From: Paulownia fortunei
Taxonomy: Eukaryota > Streptophyta > Magnoliopsida > Lamiales > Paulowniaceae
Length of the DNA: 64,000 nucleotides
Direction: 5' to 3'
Assembly: GCA_019321725.1 (NCBI GenBank)
Contig: CM033110.1
Coordinates: 10,223,278-10,287,277 of the forward strand
Both the position numbers and the translations under genes were made by a program. This document shows, piece after piece, positions 36,207 to 47,120 of the stretch. The notes beneath the pieces were generated by a model, which saw only the letters and a program-made list of their open reading frames with translations, did no database searches and was not told where the DNA came from. Position 1 is the first letter of the stretch. Each line of letters starts with the position of its first letter.

Positions 36207-37600
36207 TATGCGTAAGGCTAGGAGTCTTGACTTGGGTTATTTTGATCCAGAAATCAAGCGGACTCTTCGGGCTATTAGAGCAGCAAAAAGATTTGACAAT
36301 CAAGACATGGCGGATAACATTAACAATGCTAATGTGAACGCTAATCTTCCATTGCAATAACCACTACCACAACGAGCTATCCAAGACTATTTTCAACCAA
36401 CCATGAACTAAAACTACTCCGAGATAGTTTGACAACTGATCAATGCCAACAATTTTGAGCTTAAACTAGCTCTCATTAGCATGGGGCAACAAAATCAATT
36501 CGGAGAAAATGTGTTAGAGTATCCTAATGCACACTTAGCCATATTTTGGAGATTTGTGACACCATCAAAATGAATGGAATGCCCGACGATGCCATTAGAC
36601 TTTGCTTATTTCCATTCTCACTCCAGGATAAAGCTAGGTTATGGTTACAATTTTTTGCACCAAGTAGCATACCGAGTTGAATGACTTGACTCAAAAATTT
36701 CTTATTAAGTACTTTCCACCAAGCAAGACACTTCAACTCAAGAGTGAGATAACTCAATTCTGCCAACAAGATTTTGAGCCATTATATGAAGCTTGAGAGA
36801 GATTTAAGGATTTTCTAAGAAGGTGTCCTCAACATGGTTATGAGGATTGGCAACAGGTACAATACTTGTACAATGGTTTGAATAGGCAAACTCGAACCAT
36901 AATAGATGCTGCCGCAGGTGGGACTTTAATATCTAAGACCGTAGATGAAGCCTATATTTTTCTTGAGGAGATGGCTACTAATAGCTATCAATGGCCTTCC
37001 GAGAGATCTTCCATTAAAAAGGTTGTTGGAGTTTTTGAGGTAGATTCATTTACACAATTAGCTGCATAAGTTTCTACTCTTTCTAACCAATTTGCAGCTT
37101 TGACATCTAATAGAGCTTCTCAAGGAATAAATTTCATGGCATCCACTAGCACTTCATTTGTGGAAACTAAAGGAAATGAGCTGGTAAACTTTGTCAATAA
37201 TCGTAATTTCAATTTCAGGGGAAATCAGTTACCTACTCACTACCATTTGGGGCTTAAAAATCATGAGAATTTTTCTTATACCAACAATCAAAATGTGCTT
37301 CAACCCCCATCGGGTAACAATAATCCACCAAATCCCAACACTTAAGTAGGTGAGAAAAAGGCATCATTGGAGGATTTGCTAAGCACTTTCATTGGCGAGA
37401 CAAGTGCTCGATTGAATAAGGAAGAAGCGAAGATAGACAACATTAAGACTCAATTGGGGCAACTAGCTTCAAATTTAGGAGCTCAAATGAAATCAATGGA
37501 GACTCAAATTGGACAGCTTGCTACTGAAATTAATGCTAAAAATATAAAGGAAACTTTCCAAGTGACATAGAAATCAATCCAAGGGAGCATTGTGCAGCTA
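36207..37600 (+). pseudogene. Athila-like gag
   Basis: It starts at ATG 36207 in a frame reading MRKARSLDLGYFDPEIKRTL, as expected a little after the primer site. Blocks in order are a QPTMN piece, a FELKLALISM piece, a gag core piece in shifted frames (36530-36780), MYNGLNRQTRTIIDAAAGGT (36866-36925, the most conserved part of this gag family), TVDEAYIFLEEMATNSYQWP (36937-37000), a Gln/Asn-rich linker (37100-37345), and a C-terminal coiled coil (37367-37570). At least three frame changes and several stops make it non-functional. A second, shorter copy of the start is at 44749-45175. Confidence 0.87.
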
Positions 37601-38532
37601 TCCAACTTCAAAGTGGAACCGAAGTCAAGGGGCTGGAAATGAAAAGTTCAAAAGTTAATGAGCCAATGGCAAGCACTGCATGTGAATATCCTATAAAGGA
37701 ACAACCAAAGGAAGAAGAAATACAATCAAATGAACAAACAGGGGCTGAGAAGCTAAAATCTACTCCTAACTTTGAAACTTCTCCTAAATTTAATATTCCT
37801 ATTCCTTTTCCATAAATATTTCAAAAGAAAAATATTGATTCACAATTTGCAAAATTTTTGGAAATATTCAAGAAAATTCATATCAACATTCCTTTTGCAT
37901 GTGCTCCCGAGCAAATGCCCTACTACGCCAAGTTCATGAAGGATATGATGTCAAGAAAAAGACGATTGGTGGAATTTAAAACTGTGAATCTCACAAAGAA
38001 GTGCAGTGCCATTTTACAGAAAAAGCTTTCTCAAAAATTAAAAAATCAAGGGAGTTTTACTCTTCCTTGTACCATAGGAGGATATTTCTTTGGTAAAGCA
38101 TTATGTGATCTTGGAGCAAGTACTAATTTGATGCCACTTTCTATTTTCATAAAATTAGGAATTGGAGAAGTCAAGCCATCTACTATCACCTTGCAATTAG
38201 TGGATAGGTCTCTCACCTATCGAAGAGGAGTAGTTGAAGATGTATTGGTAAAAGTGGATAAATTCATATTTCCTACACATTTTGTGGTGTTAGATATGGA
38301 AAAAGACCAAGAAATCCCTTTAATTCTTGGTCTACCATTCCTTGCTATAGGGCGTGCTTTGATTGATGTACAACGCAGTGAACTAACTCTAAGAGTTAAT
38401 GAGGATGAAGTGATGTTTAACACTTATCGTGCATTGAAGTTTCAAGAGGAACGATATACTTGTAATAGGATTGAAATGTTAGAAACTTGCTTGCATGATC
38501 ATTTCCTCAAACAAATTCCTATCAACCTTTAG
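37601..38532 (+). pseudogene. Athila-like protease domain
   Basis: An open stretch of 224 codons (37858-38532) is the longest surviving reading frame in the window. It begins within the gag-protease spacer (EIFKKIHINIPFACAPEQMP) and holds the protease signature ALCDLGASTNLMPLSIF (38098-38148). This group has DLGAS in place of the usual DTGAS. A hydrophobic flap-like region follows (ITLQLVDRSLTYRRG), then IPLILGLPFLAIGRALIDVQ (38310-38370), matching the second conserved protease block. The catalytic Asp and Gly are intact. The upstream part (37601-37800) is charged linker with stops. As a stand-alone domain it could fold, but the element cannot mobilise itself. Confidence 0.9.
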
Positions 38533-39540
38533 AACGATGCATTGTTCATTCCATAATGTAGGGTAATGACCATGATTTGATAATGATGATTTAATGCATT
38601 ACTTGTTGTTTCTTGAATCAAGAGAGGTGGAGTTGAAAAGGGATAAATACAAGGAAGCAATAGGAGATACCATAATCAAGGAACAAACAATATCACCGGA
38701 GTTGAAAACACATCCCGAGCATTTGCGGTATGAATTTCTAGATGGTAACAAGTACGTATCTGGTTATTATTTCTGCATCCATATCTCCTTTAGAGGTTGA
38801 GAAATTACTTCGTATTTTAAGAGAGCATAAATTTGCTATTGGTTGGTCAATTTTTGATTTAAAAGGTATTAGTCCTTCTATTATCATGCATAAAATCATA
38901 ATGGAAGAATCTTACAAACCATTTAATGAACATCAACATAGATTAAATCCTACAATGAAAGAGGTTATAAGAAATGAAGTTTTGAAATGGTAGAATGCCG
39001 GAATTATTTATGCAATTTTTTATAATTCTTGGGTAAGTCCCGTTCAAGTAGTTCAAAAAAAGGGTGGCATGATCGTAATTCAAAATGATAACAATGAATT
39101 AATACCAACAAGGACGATTATAGGTTGGAGAGTATGTATTGATTATAGAAAACTCAATAAAGCTACTCGTAAAGACCATTTTCCTCTCTCATTTATTGAT
39201 CGAATGTTAGACTGACTTGTAGGGTATCAATACTATTATTTTCTTGATGGTTATTTGGAGTATAATCAAATTGTTATAGCACCCAAAGACCATGAGAAAA
39301 ACATGCACATGCCCTTATGGTACTTTTGCTTTTCGAAGAATACCATTTGGATTATGTAATGCCCCAGCCATATTTCAAATATGCATTATGGCATTTTTTC
39401 ATGATATGGTGGAGAACATAATAAAAAATTTTATGAATGATTTTTCAGTATTTGGCTCCTCATTTGATATATGTCTACATAATCTTTCTCTTTTTTTGTA
39501 GAGATGTGAGAAGACTACCTTATTTTAAATTGGGGAAAAT
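38533..39540 (+). pseudogene. Athila-like reverse transcriptase
   Basis: The pol start is seen at 38594-38800 (LELKTHPEHLRYEFL-like) and 38760-38990 (LREHKFAIGWSIFDLKGISP). RT motifs follow: GWRVCIDYRKLNKATRKDHF (39124-39182), the DGYLEYNQI block (39247), YGTFAFRRIPFGLCNAPAIF (39313-39372), and the catalytic box near 39430 reading FMNDFSVFG where relatives have YMDDFSVFG, so one catalytic Asp is Asn. Stops at 38991 and 39214 and frame changes near 39290 divide the gene. Both active-site loss and stops make it inactive. Confidence 0.87.
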
Positions 39541-40225
39541 GTCATTTTATGGTAAAAAAAGGTATTGTTTTAAGTCATCGAGTGTCCTCCAAAGGACTTA
39601 AGGTAGACTGAGCAAAAAATTTTGCTATTGAAAAACTTCCACCACCAATCAATGTGAAAGATATTCATAGTTTTTTTGGGACATGTCGGGTTTTATGGAA
39701 GATTCATTAAAGATTTTTCAAAAATTGTAAAACCTTATGTAACCTTTTGGAAAAAGATAAGCCATTTGACTTTAACATTGATTGCTTACAAGCCTTTGAT
39801 CATATCAAGAAGGCTCTCATTTCAGCTCCTATTATGGTGGTACCAGATTAGACCCAACCATTTAAACTTATATGTGATGCTGGTGATTATGCAATTAGAG
39901 CAGTGTTAGAACAAAGAAAAGATAAAATTTTCAGGGTCATTTACTATGCAAGTCGAACACTTAACGATGCTCAACAAAATTACACCACCACTGAAAAAGA
40001 ATTATTAGTCGTTGTTTTTGCATTTGATAAATTTCATGCTTATCTTATAGGTACCAAGGTGATAGTGTATACCGATTATGCTGCTATTAGGTACCTTTTT
40101 GCCAAAAGGATACAAAACCAAGGCTAATCCAGTGGATACTCATTCTTCAAGAATTTGATCTTGAAATCAAAAGGTGTTCAGATTCTGTGATTCAGAGATG
40201 CATTCCAATGGAGGAAACAAAAAAA
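39541..40225 (+). pseudogene. Athila-like RT connection and RNase H
   Basis: Sequence passes through the SHRVSSKGLKVD block (39575-39610) and a GFYGRFIKDFSKI connection (39688-39725), into RNase H with KLICDAGDYAIRAVLEQRKD (39865-39925) and YYASRTLNDAQQNYTTTEKELL (39943-40008; catalytic Glu present), then a block ending TDYAAIRYLFAK (40072-40107), where relatives carry TDHAALKYL. Frame changes near 39680, 39790 and 39900 and a stop at 40125 disable it. Confidence 0.87.
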
Positions 40226-41350
40226 ATTCTTAAGCACTATCATTCATCCCCATGTAGTGGTCATTTTGGACTTACAAGGAAAACTTCTAAGGTACTGCAA
40301 TCTGGTTTTTATTAGCCAAATTTGTTTAAGGATTGTCATGCTTTTGTAGAGATATGTGACCGGTATCAAAGGACCAGAACAATTACTAGACGCTATGAGC
40401 TTCCTTTGACTAACATGATGGAAGTTACACTCTTTGATGTTTGGAAGATTGACTTCATAGGACCATTTCCTCCTTCAAATAGTCGATCATACATTTTGCT
40501 CGTTGTGGATTATGTCTCCAAGTGGATAGAAACAATTGTCACACCTACTAATGATGCCAAGGTAGTGCTTAAATTCTTGCACAAATATATTTTTACTCGT
40601 TTTGGCACACCTAGAGCAATTATAAGTAATAAAGGTTCTCATTTTTGCAATAAAACGTTTAATAACCTTTTGGCTAAGTATTGTGTAAGATACAAGGTAG
40701 CACTTGGATATCATCCTCAATTAAATGGACAAGTCAAAATCTCAAATCCGATAGTGAAGTAAATCCTTGAGAAAACAGTAAGCATTAATTGAAAGGATTG
40801 GGCACAAAAGCTTGATGATGCATTGTGGGCATACTGCACAGCATATAAAACTCCTATAGGTATGTCTCCTTACAGATTAGTTTATGAAAAAGCTTGTCAC
40901 CTCCCCGTTGAACTAGAACATAGAGCATATTGGGCTGTGCAATAATTAAATTTTGATATAAAGGCAATAGGAGAAAAAAGATTATTGCAACTCAATGAAA
41001 TGGAGGAATTTAGGCTTGATGCCTATGAAAATGCTAAAATCTATAAAGAAAAAAAAATAATGGCATGATAAAATGATCTTCAGAAGGGAATTTCAATCCG
41101 GACAACTTGTGTTGCTTTTCAATTATAGATTAAAACTTTTTTCGAGAAAATTGAAATTTAGATAGTCCGGTCCCTTTATTGTCAACAAGACATTTCCATT
41201 TGGGGCGGTTGAGCTCAAAGGTAAAGATGGCATATTATTTCGTGTCAATGGATCGAGGTTGAGACATTATTATGGTAATGAATTTTGGAAGATGTCTAAT
41301 CTTCCACTCAGAGAAGCAACCAAAGGTATTCAGTTTCGGTCTAGCTAAAG
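40226..41350 (+). pseudogene. Athila-like integrase, catalytic residues replaced
   Basis: The zinc-finger region is broken (40230-40340). An open stretch of 146 codons (40322-40762) holds the core: DVWKIDFIGPFPPSNSRSY with the first catalytic Asp (about 40450), then FGTPRAIISNKGSHFCNKTF, where the second catalytic Asp is Asn (40628-40630), then HPQLNGQVKISN, where the catalytic Glu is Lys (40736-40738). Both are G-to-A changes. A degraded C-terminal part follows, with WHDKMIFRREFQSGQLVLL (41062-41120), FKGKDG-like sequence, and the group's terminal GGGAGGCAACTCAAG module near 41370. It cannot catalyse strand transfer. Confidence 0.9.
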
Positions 41351-42761
41351 ACTTTAAATAAAGCGCTTCTTGGGAGGCAACTCAAGCTCTTTTTTCTTAT
41401 TTTTGTGAGTGTTGTTATTCTTGTTTTGTTTTATATCATGATAATTGTTCCATGATATTTTACTTATTTTTGCAGGTTAAAGGCTAAACACCACCCATTT
41501 TTAGGAAAGTCCCCTTGTTTTATAATTCATTCAATCATTAAGCATAATGCTTATATTAAGTTTGGGGGGAGTTCAAGAGTCTAGGATTATTCCTTGTTGC
41601 TTGAAAAGTTTAGTGATAAACTATGTGCATGTTTTTTTTAAAAAAGAGTAAATAGTAGAATATGTACGTTAGTTTATGTGTCTAAACATCAAAATTTTGT
41701 TTTATTTACTTTATGAGGTCTTGTGAATTTTGATACACTAAATAGTTTGTTGAGTTACATTTAATTGTTTAGAGACAGTTTATAAGGTCTAATTATTTCC
41801 TAAATGATCCCACCAACCTCTAGAACTTGTTTGATCACTAGTCGAGGCGAAATCCTTGGTGACATAACATTAGGGATATGATTTAGGCCATTTTTTGATC
41901 GTTTTAGCCTTTCAAGCCAACCTATACTTAAATTACTCCCTAGTGTCCCCTCTTGAGCCTATTGAAACAATTTTTTGGATATGTTATGCACATTTTCGAG
42001 CTTTATGAAATAAAAAAAAATCCAGTATTCTACCCTTTTTCATTTCATTTACACAATAATTCTTGAATGAATTGTTGTATTCAAAAAAAGAAAAAAACAA
42101 AATCAAAGAGAAGAAAAGATTGAAAAAGGATGAAAATGAAGAGATTATGAATTGAGGTGTATGATTTGAATACATAGACCTCCATTGCATATAATAAAAA
42201 AATAAGTTTGGGGGTAATCCAAGATCAAAAAGAAGAAGAATGGGTTGTTCAATAATGAAAAATAAAGGATTGATGAAGAAGGTTGTTTCATTCATAAAGA
42301 TTCTAGTATGATTATGTAAAATGGGTAAATTTTAGCCACAATATTCCATATATTCCCACCATAACCCAAGCCTCACATTACAAGATTTGGAAGTCCTTTT
42401 GATCTTTGATACTATGATCTACCTACATTAGTGGAGACTAGTGTGAAAAATAAGCCTATAGAGTTTGGTAAGCACTTCAAAAGTGGATCAAATATGAGTA
42501 GTTAGCTTTATAAACCTATCCGAATGAGAAATGAAATTTGATAAACTACTACTTTCACACTCACACACACAAGACCATAAAGTTAAGTGAAACCAATATA
42601 TATGTTAACATGTAAACTTTGTATATTTTTCTAATCTTTTGAGATGATATGTGAAAAAAAAATATTTCTTGACTTTGGTTACCTAATTAATAGAGGGGTT
42701 GTATATGAGAATTTCATGTTTGATGCTTGAGGACAAACAAATCTTCAAGTTTGGGGGTATT
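41351..42761 (+). mobile_element. Athila-like 3' non-coding region with three polypurine-like tracts
   Basis: No env-like gene is visible in about 1.4 kb between integrase and the 3' LTR. AAGTTTGGGGG occurs three times, at 41558, 42204 and 42747; the last directly precedes the LTR and is the functional plus-strand primer position. The homologous region of the remnant at 7991-9373 keeps one such tract (8225). A/T-rich runs near 41990-42130 produce spurious minus-strand frames. Confidence 0.8.
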
Positions 42762-44603
42762 TGATAAGTTGATTTTATACCAATAATTCATATGTTTTTT
42801 ATTAACATTTCATTTGTTTTCAAGTATTTTTGTTACTTTTTTGTATTTAGTTTGAAATCTTATAGGTAATGACAAAAAGGGAAGAAAATGGAAAGAAACA
42901 AAAAAAACTTGGTTGAAATGTTGAAAAATCTGAATTGTGGTGCGACTGATGACAGTTTTGGTATATCAATCATAACTCTATGCTCAAATATAATTTTAAC
43001 TTGATTCTTAAACTAATGGAATGCCAAGAGATATACCTATAACTTTTGTTTACTAAAAAATCCAATTCGGTCTATTTCGATAAGAAAAATTGAGTTGAAA
43101 AGTCAGCACTGGGATAAAATTTTCTGAGATGATATATCTTAGTATTTTAGGAATAACTCTCTACAAAGATGTCATATTTCATTGATTCAAGTGCCAATTG
43201 AAAGAAATACATATAGATACAATTCTTTAAAAGACATAGAAAGATAATTCATCTTTAAAAGAGGTCAAAAACTAGTTTTAAAGGGCTGAACAGTGTAAAA
43301 GAACAGAAGTGAAGGAGGGAAAAACAGCAGCAACGGTGCCTAGGCACCATGTGAGGCCGCCAAAATAGAATACAAGATGCCTAGGCACCATCTAAAGTGC
43401 TAAAATAGAATACATGGTGCCTATGCACCATTCTTCTACTCCTAGGCGCCAAACGACTTGAAAATTCTGAAAGTGTGATCTTTTGACTTGAATTTTGGAC
43501 AAAAACTATTAAAGACAACTTCTAAAAGAGACTTTGTGGACCTCTTGGGGGACAACTTGCTAAGAAAATGGATTTGGTGGAGAGAAAATGGGGGAAAGCT
43601 ATGAAAAGAGGAGGAATTTTAAAAAAAATTTGGAGAAAGAATAATTGAAATGAGTTAAAAGAAGAAGATTATATGAACTAAAGAAAAAGGGGGGTTCTTA
43701 GAGATAAAAAGCCATTCATTTTTTTGAAACCAAAAGAAGGGGAAGCTTGGAGAGAAGAAATCTATTGTTGAAGAAGAGGAAGCCACGCTTGGAGACAAGG
43801 TGAGCTTCAACCATTTATGTCTATTCACAAATTGCTGAACAATTTCCTTGTTCTTTCTTTTATTTGTTTCTTGAAGTTGTATTCATCCATTATGAAATAA
43901 ACTTTTCTTTTTAGAGGATGATATAACCTTATTTGATCCTACGTTTTAAATTCCAATCAATATTATTTCAAGTTATTCATCATGTTTTTGTTATCTTGTT
44001 TAGTATTGCATCTTGATTATTTGGACATTAATTGAGATTGTTGATGTATGAAATTCGATACTGGAGAGGGGAAAGATTATACATGATCATAAGGGTAGCA
44101 CAACCTAGGAATCATAGAGTTGAGAATCTTATGAAACCTTTGAAGTTTTGAATAAGAATTCATTGAACTTTTATAAAGTTTTATTCTTGAGTTTTTATAG
44201 AGATATTGAAATTTATGTTAGAACTCATAGTCAATTCGGCACTCGAGAGACGGAATTGATGAGCTTAGGAATTCTTAAATTACATATGTTGTTAACTTAA
44301 ATTGATATATTTTGGAAGGAAGAACATAGGTGAAAATTAGGTGAGTCATTCCTCTAGAATTTCTTGTTCATAAGGTGTTTGTTGTATTGCTTCTAAGAAC
44401 TCCACTATTACCTTTATATTTTGTTATCTTACTTTACCATATTTACCAGTCATCATTCGATTTTCTAGATAAAATTTGGACTATTTAAACTATGATACTT
44501 AATGCAATTTTTTATTATAATTCTTGTGGATACGATACTCAACTCACCGTTGTATTAAAATCTGACACTATACCTTTGTGGTTTGCAAAATATTCCACGA
44601 ATA
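42762..44603 (+). mobile_element. Complete LTR of the Athila-like element (shared middle LTR)
   Basis: It starts TGATAAGTTGATTTTATACC after the polypurine tract and ends CACGAATA (CA to TA) at 44603, 1842 bp. It serves as 3' LTR for the element at 34776 and as 5' LTR for the gag piece at 44604, so the array is a tandem. It carries the GC-rich palindromic modules at 43333-43452 also seen in the upstream LTR. Confidence 0.9.
43333..43452. repeat. GC-rich palindromic modules in LTR U3
   Basis: GGTGCCTAGGCACC is a perfect palindrome here. It is followed by ATGTGAGG, then CCAAAATAGAATAC, then two more diverged modules. This is the counterpart of the array at 34779-34935. Confidence 0.8.
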
Positions 44604-45175
44604 AGTTTTTGGTGCTGTTGCCGAGGATTGTTTTATCATAATTGTATTAATATTGTTATGACTTAGTCTTGATTTTAGTTTAAATTGTTTTTACTTTCTT
44701 TCCATATGTTAATGTTGTCTTGGCTTGCATTAGATTATACATATTTGTATGTGTAAGGCTAGGAGTCTTGATTTGGGTTATTTTGATCCAGAAATCAAGC
44801 GGACTCTTCGGGCTACTAGAGCAGCAAAAAGATTTGACAATCAAGCCATGGTGGATAACATTAACAATGCTAATGTGAACGCCAATCTTTCATTGCAACA
44901 ACCACCACTACAACGAGCTATCCAGGACTATTTTCAACCAACCATGAACCAAAACTACTCTGGGATAGTTTGACAACTGATCAATACCAATAATTTTGAG
45001 CTTAAACCAGCTTTCATTAGCATGGTGCAACAAAATCAATTCGGAGGAAATGCGTTGGAGTATCTTAATACACACTTAGCTATATTTTTGGAGATTTGTG
45101 ACACCATCAAAATAAATGAAATGCCCGACGATGCCATTAGACTTCGCTTATTTCCATTCTCACTCCGGAATAAAG
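44604..45175 (+). pseudogene. Second Athila-like gag start, truncated
   Basis: After a primer site at 44610-44627 the gag start is repeated: ARSLDLGYFDPEIKRTLRAT at about 44758, with a readable frame from 44749 to 44973. One stop then separates a second block, QQNQFGGNALEYLNTHLAIF through MPDDAIRLRLFPFSLRNKA (45028-45174). Both are better preserved than in the first gag copy. It breaks off mid-domain at 45175 and passes directly into LTR sequence; AAGCT is common to both parents at the join. Confidence 0.88.
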
Positions 45176-45515
45176 CTTATGAATTCTTAACATACATGTG
45201 TTGTTGACTTGAATTGATATATTTTGGAAGGAAGAACATAGGTGATAATTAGGTGTGTTATTCCTCTAGAATTTCTTGTTCATAAGGTGTTTGTTATATT
45301 GCTTCTAAGAACTCCACTATTACCTTTACATTTTGTTATCTTACTTTACCTTGTTTGCCAATCATCATTTGATTTTTTAGATAAAATTGGGACTATTTGA
45401 ACTACGATACTTAATGTAATTTTTTATTACAATCCTTATGGATACTCAACTCAACTCACTGTTGTATTAAAAGTTGACACCGTGTACTTGTGGTTTGCAA
45501 AATATTTCACGAACA
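45176..45515 (+). mobile_element. Third Athila-like LTR, 3' end only
   Basis: It is collinear with 44266-44603 (and 35740-36062), from GAATTCTTAA to CACGAACA at 45515. As the LTR end follows a gag piece in the same orientation, a deletion removed the rest of the second body plus the first ~1.5 kb of a third LTR. Confidence 0.88.
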
Positions 45516-46320
45516 GTGATCACAGGAAAAGAGAGGGGGTGTACCTCTAGGGGTCATGGGACTATAGTCCACTCGACTGTATCAATCTATTAATGGTTAT
45601 TTGATTATTAATATTGTGCAGAGCTATTTCTGGCGCATAGTAAGTAGGCCAAGGGCACAATGAAAGAAAATAATTTTGAATAAAATGTTTTGATTCATGA
45701 GTATGCATTCTTAGCATGATATCTTGGAAATCTTTTGCATATGTTTCACACCATTTTTAGCATGGACAATTTTTGCTTACTGGGCATTAGCTCATGTGGT
45801 TCATGCATTATAAGTAAGCATGGTGATACCTGAGACTCTAAGGCTTACTGGCTAGTTGTTGGAGCTCTTATAGGCTTCTAAAGATCACTGTGCATGGATA
45901 ACGACCTACTGGGTTATGTTGTGGGCATATTCTAATTTTTAAAATCATTATTATTGTGTAAATTATTGTCCATATATAAAGGGTTACAAGATGAAAAATG
46001 TCCTTACTTTTTTCAAAAGTATAGGCTATTATTTTTTATTTTTGAGTTTATCGTATTATAATTTTAGGATGTCGTGTCCTATATAACTCTTGAAATTTTA
46101 TAATAAATAAGACTGAGAATAGTGTGACTTTAATAGGTGTTGTGTTTTTATATAAATGGTGATTTTTCTATATACAGGGTTATATGTGAGAAAACACTTT
46201 ACTATTTCTCAAAGTGCTACATTTGACAAAAAAAATCTATATACACATGCACACACATGTGCTACCTTGTCAAAATTATTGTTATATCAATATCTATATT
46301 TAGTAGTGGGGGTGCTACAA
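45516..46320 (+). mobile_element. Gypsy LTR fragment, 3' end
   Basis: It matches the complement of about 781-1560, running from the GATCACAGG block through TCACGTGG/GTTCATGCATTATAAG and GACGACCTACTGGG to the end near 46318 (GGGGGTGCTACAAC, diverged). Orientation is opposite to the other gypsy LTRs here. It begins abruptly where the Athila-like LTR ends, so its start has been lost. Confidence 0.78.
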
Positions 46321-47120
46321 CTTCCATTCGACCTCTACTTGGAATTTTTAAACTTTTCAAAAGTTCCAAATTTCTTTGCATTAGGTTAAATTACCTTTCG
46401 GCCAATGCTTGGAATTCTTTAAACTTTCTAAAAGTTTTAGATTTCCTTTGCATTAGGTAAGTGAATCTATAACTTGAATAATCATCAATAAATCTGATAA
46501 AATATTCACAACAACCGCTTGCTTGTATGGTCATAGGACAACAAACATCACTACGAACAAGCTCAAGTTGTTCTTTGGCCCATTGCCCTTTTTAGTTACA
46601 GGTCTCTTAGTCAATTTACCCACTAGACATGATTCACAAATAGGAAGATTGCCAATATTTAGATAACTTAAAGGACCATCCTTTACTAATATGTTTATTC
46701 TATCTAGTTTAATATGCCCTAACCTTAGGTGTCAAAAATATGTTTCTTCATCTTGAGAAATCTTTTGCCTCTTAGGCTTAGAATGTTCTACTTTAAACAT
46801 TTTGACATTAAGCAATGGTTGTTCATTGAGCCTTAAAATATAAAGTCCAATTTTCATCTTTGCATGACAAATATTCAAACTATTTCTTTAAGTAATAATC
46901 TCATTAATAAAAGAAATACTAAATAATTATCCATGCAACTTGGAAACATAAATCAAATTTCTATAGATAACTCCCACTATTTTTGCCAAAACCAAAGCCC
47001 CATTGCTAACTCTCATCGTGAATGTCCCTTCGGCAAGCTTCTTAGAAGAACTAATTTTCTACAGAGAAGAACAAACATGATTAGTGGCTACCGAATCAAC
47101 TATCTAGGATGAAAAATCAT
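46321..47120 (-). pseudogene. Ty1/copia protease, pre-integrase and integrase start
   Basis: Reading on the minus strand from about 47115: IVDSVATNHVC (protease motif, where relatives have DSGAT), then a pre-integrase block ending HLRLGHIKLDRINILVKDG (46660-46720) and LPICESCLVGKLTKRP (46605-46650), then the integrase start, reaching KSKTFRKFKEFQ (46415-46450) before breaking off. The protease has Val in place of the catalytic-loop Gly. A ~70-bp tandem duplication occurs at 46339-46478. The rest of integrase, RT and RNase H are missing. Confidence 0.83.
46339..46478. repeat. About 70-bp tandem duplication in copia integrase
   Basis: CTTGGAATTTTTAAAC...CTTTGCATTAGG occurs at about 46338-46387 and again, diverged, at 46408-46457. 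It duplicates the KFKEF region of integrase, giving two copies in the minus-strand reading. Divergence suggests the duplication is old. Confidence 0.7.

Noticed and set aside
41984..42295. Env-like gene between integrase and 3' LTR
   Set aside because: The only long frame is antisense and Phe-rich from A-rich sequence; no signal peptide or transmembrane order on the sense strand.
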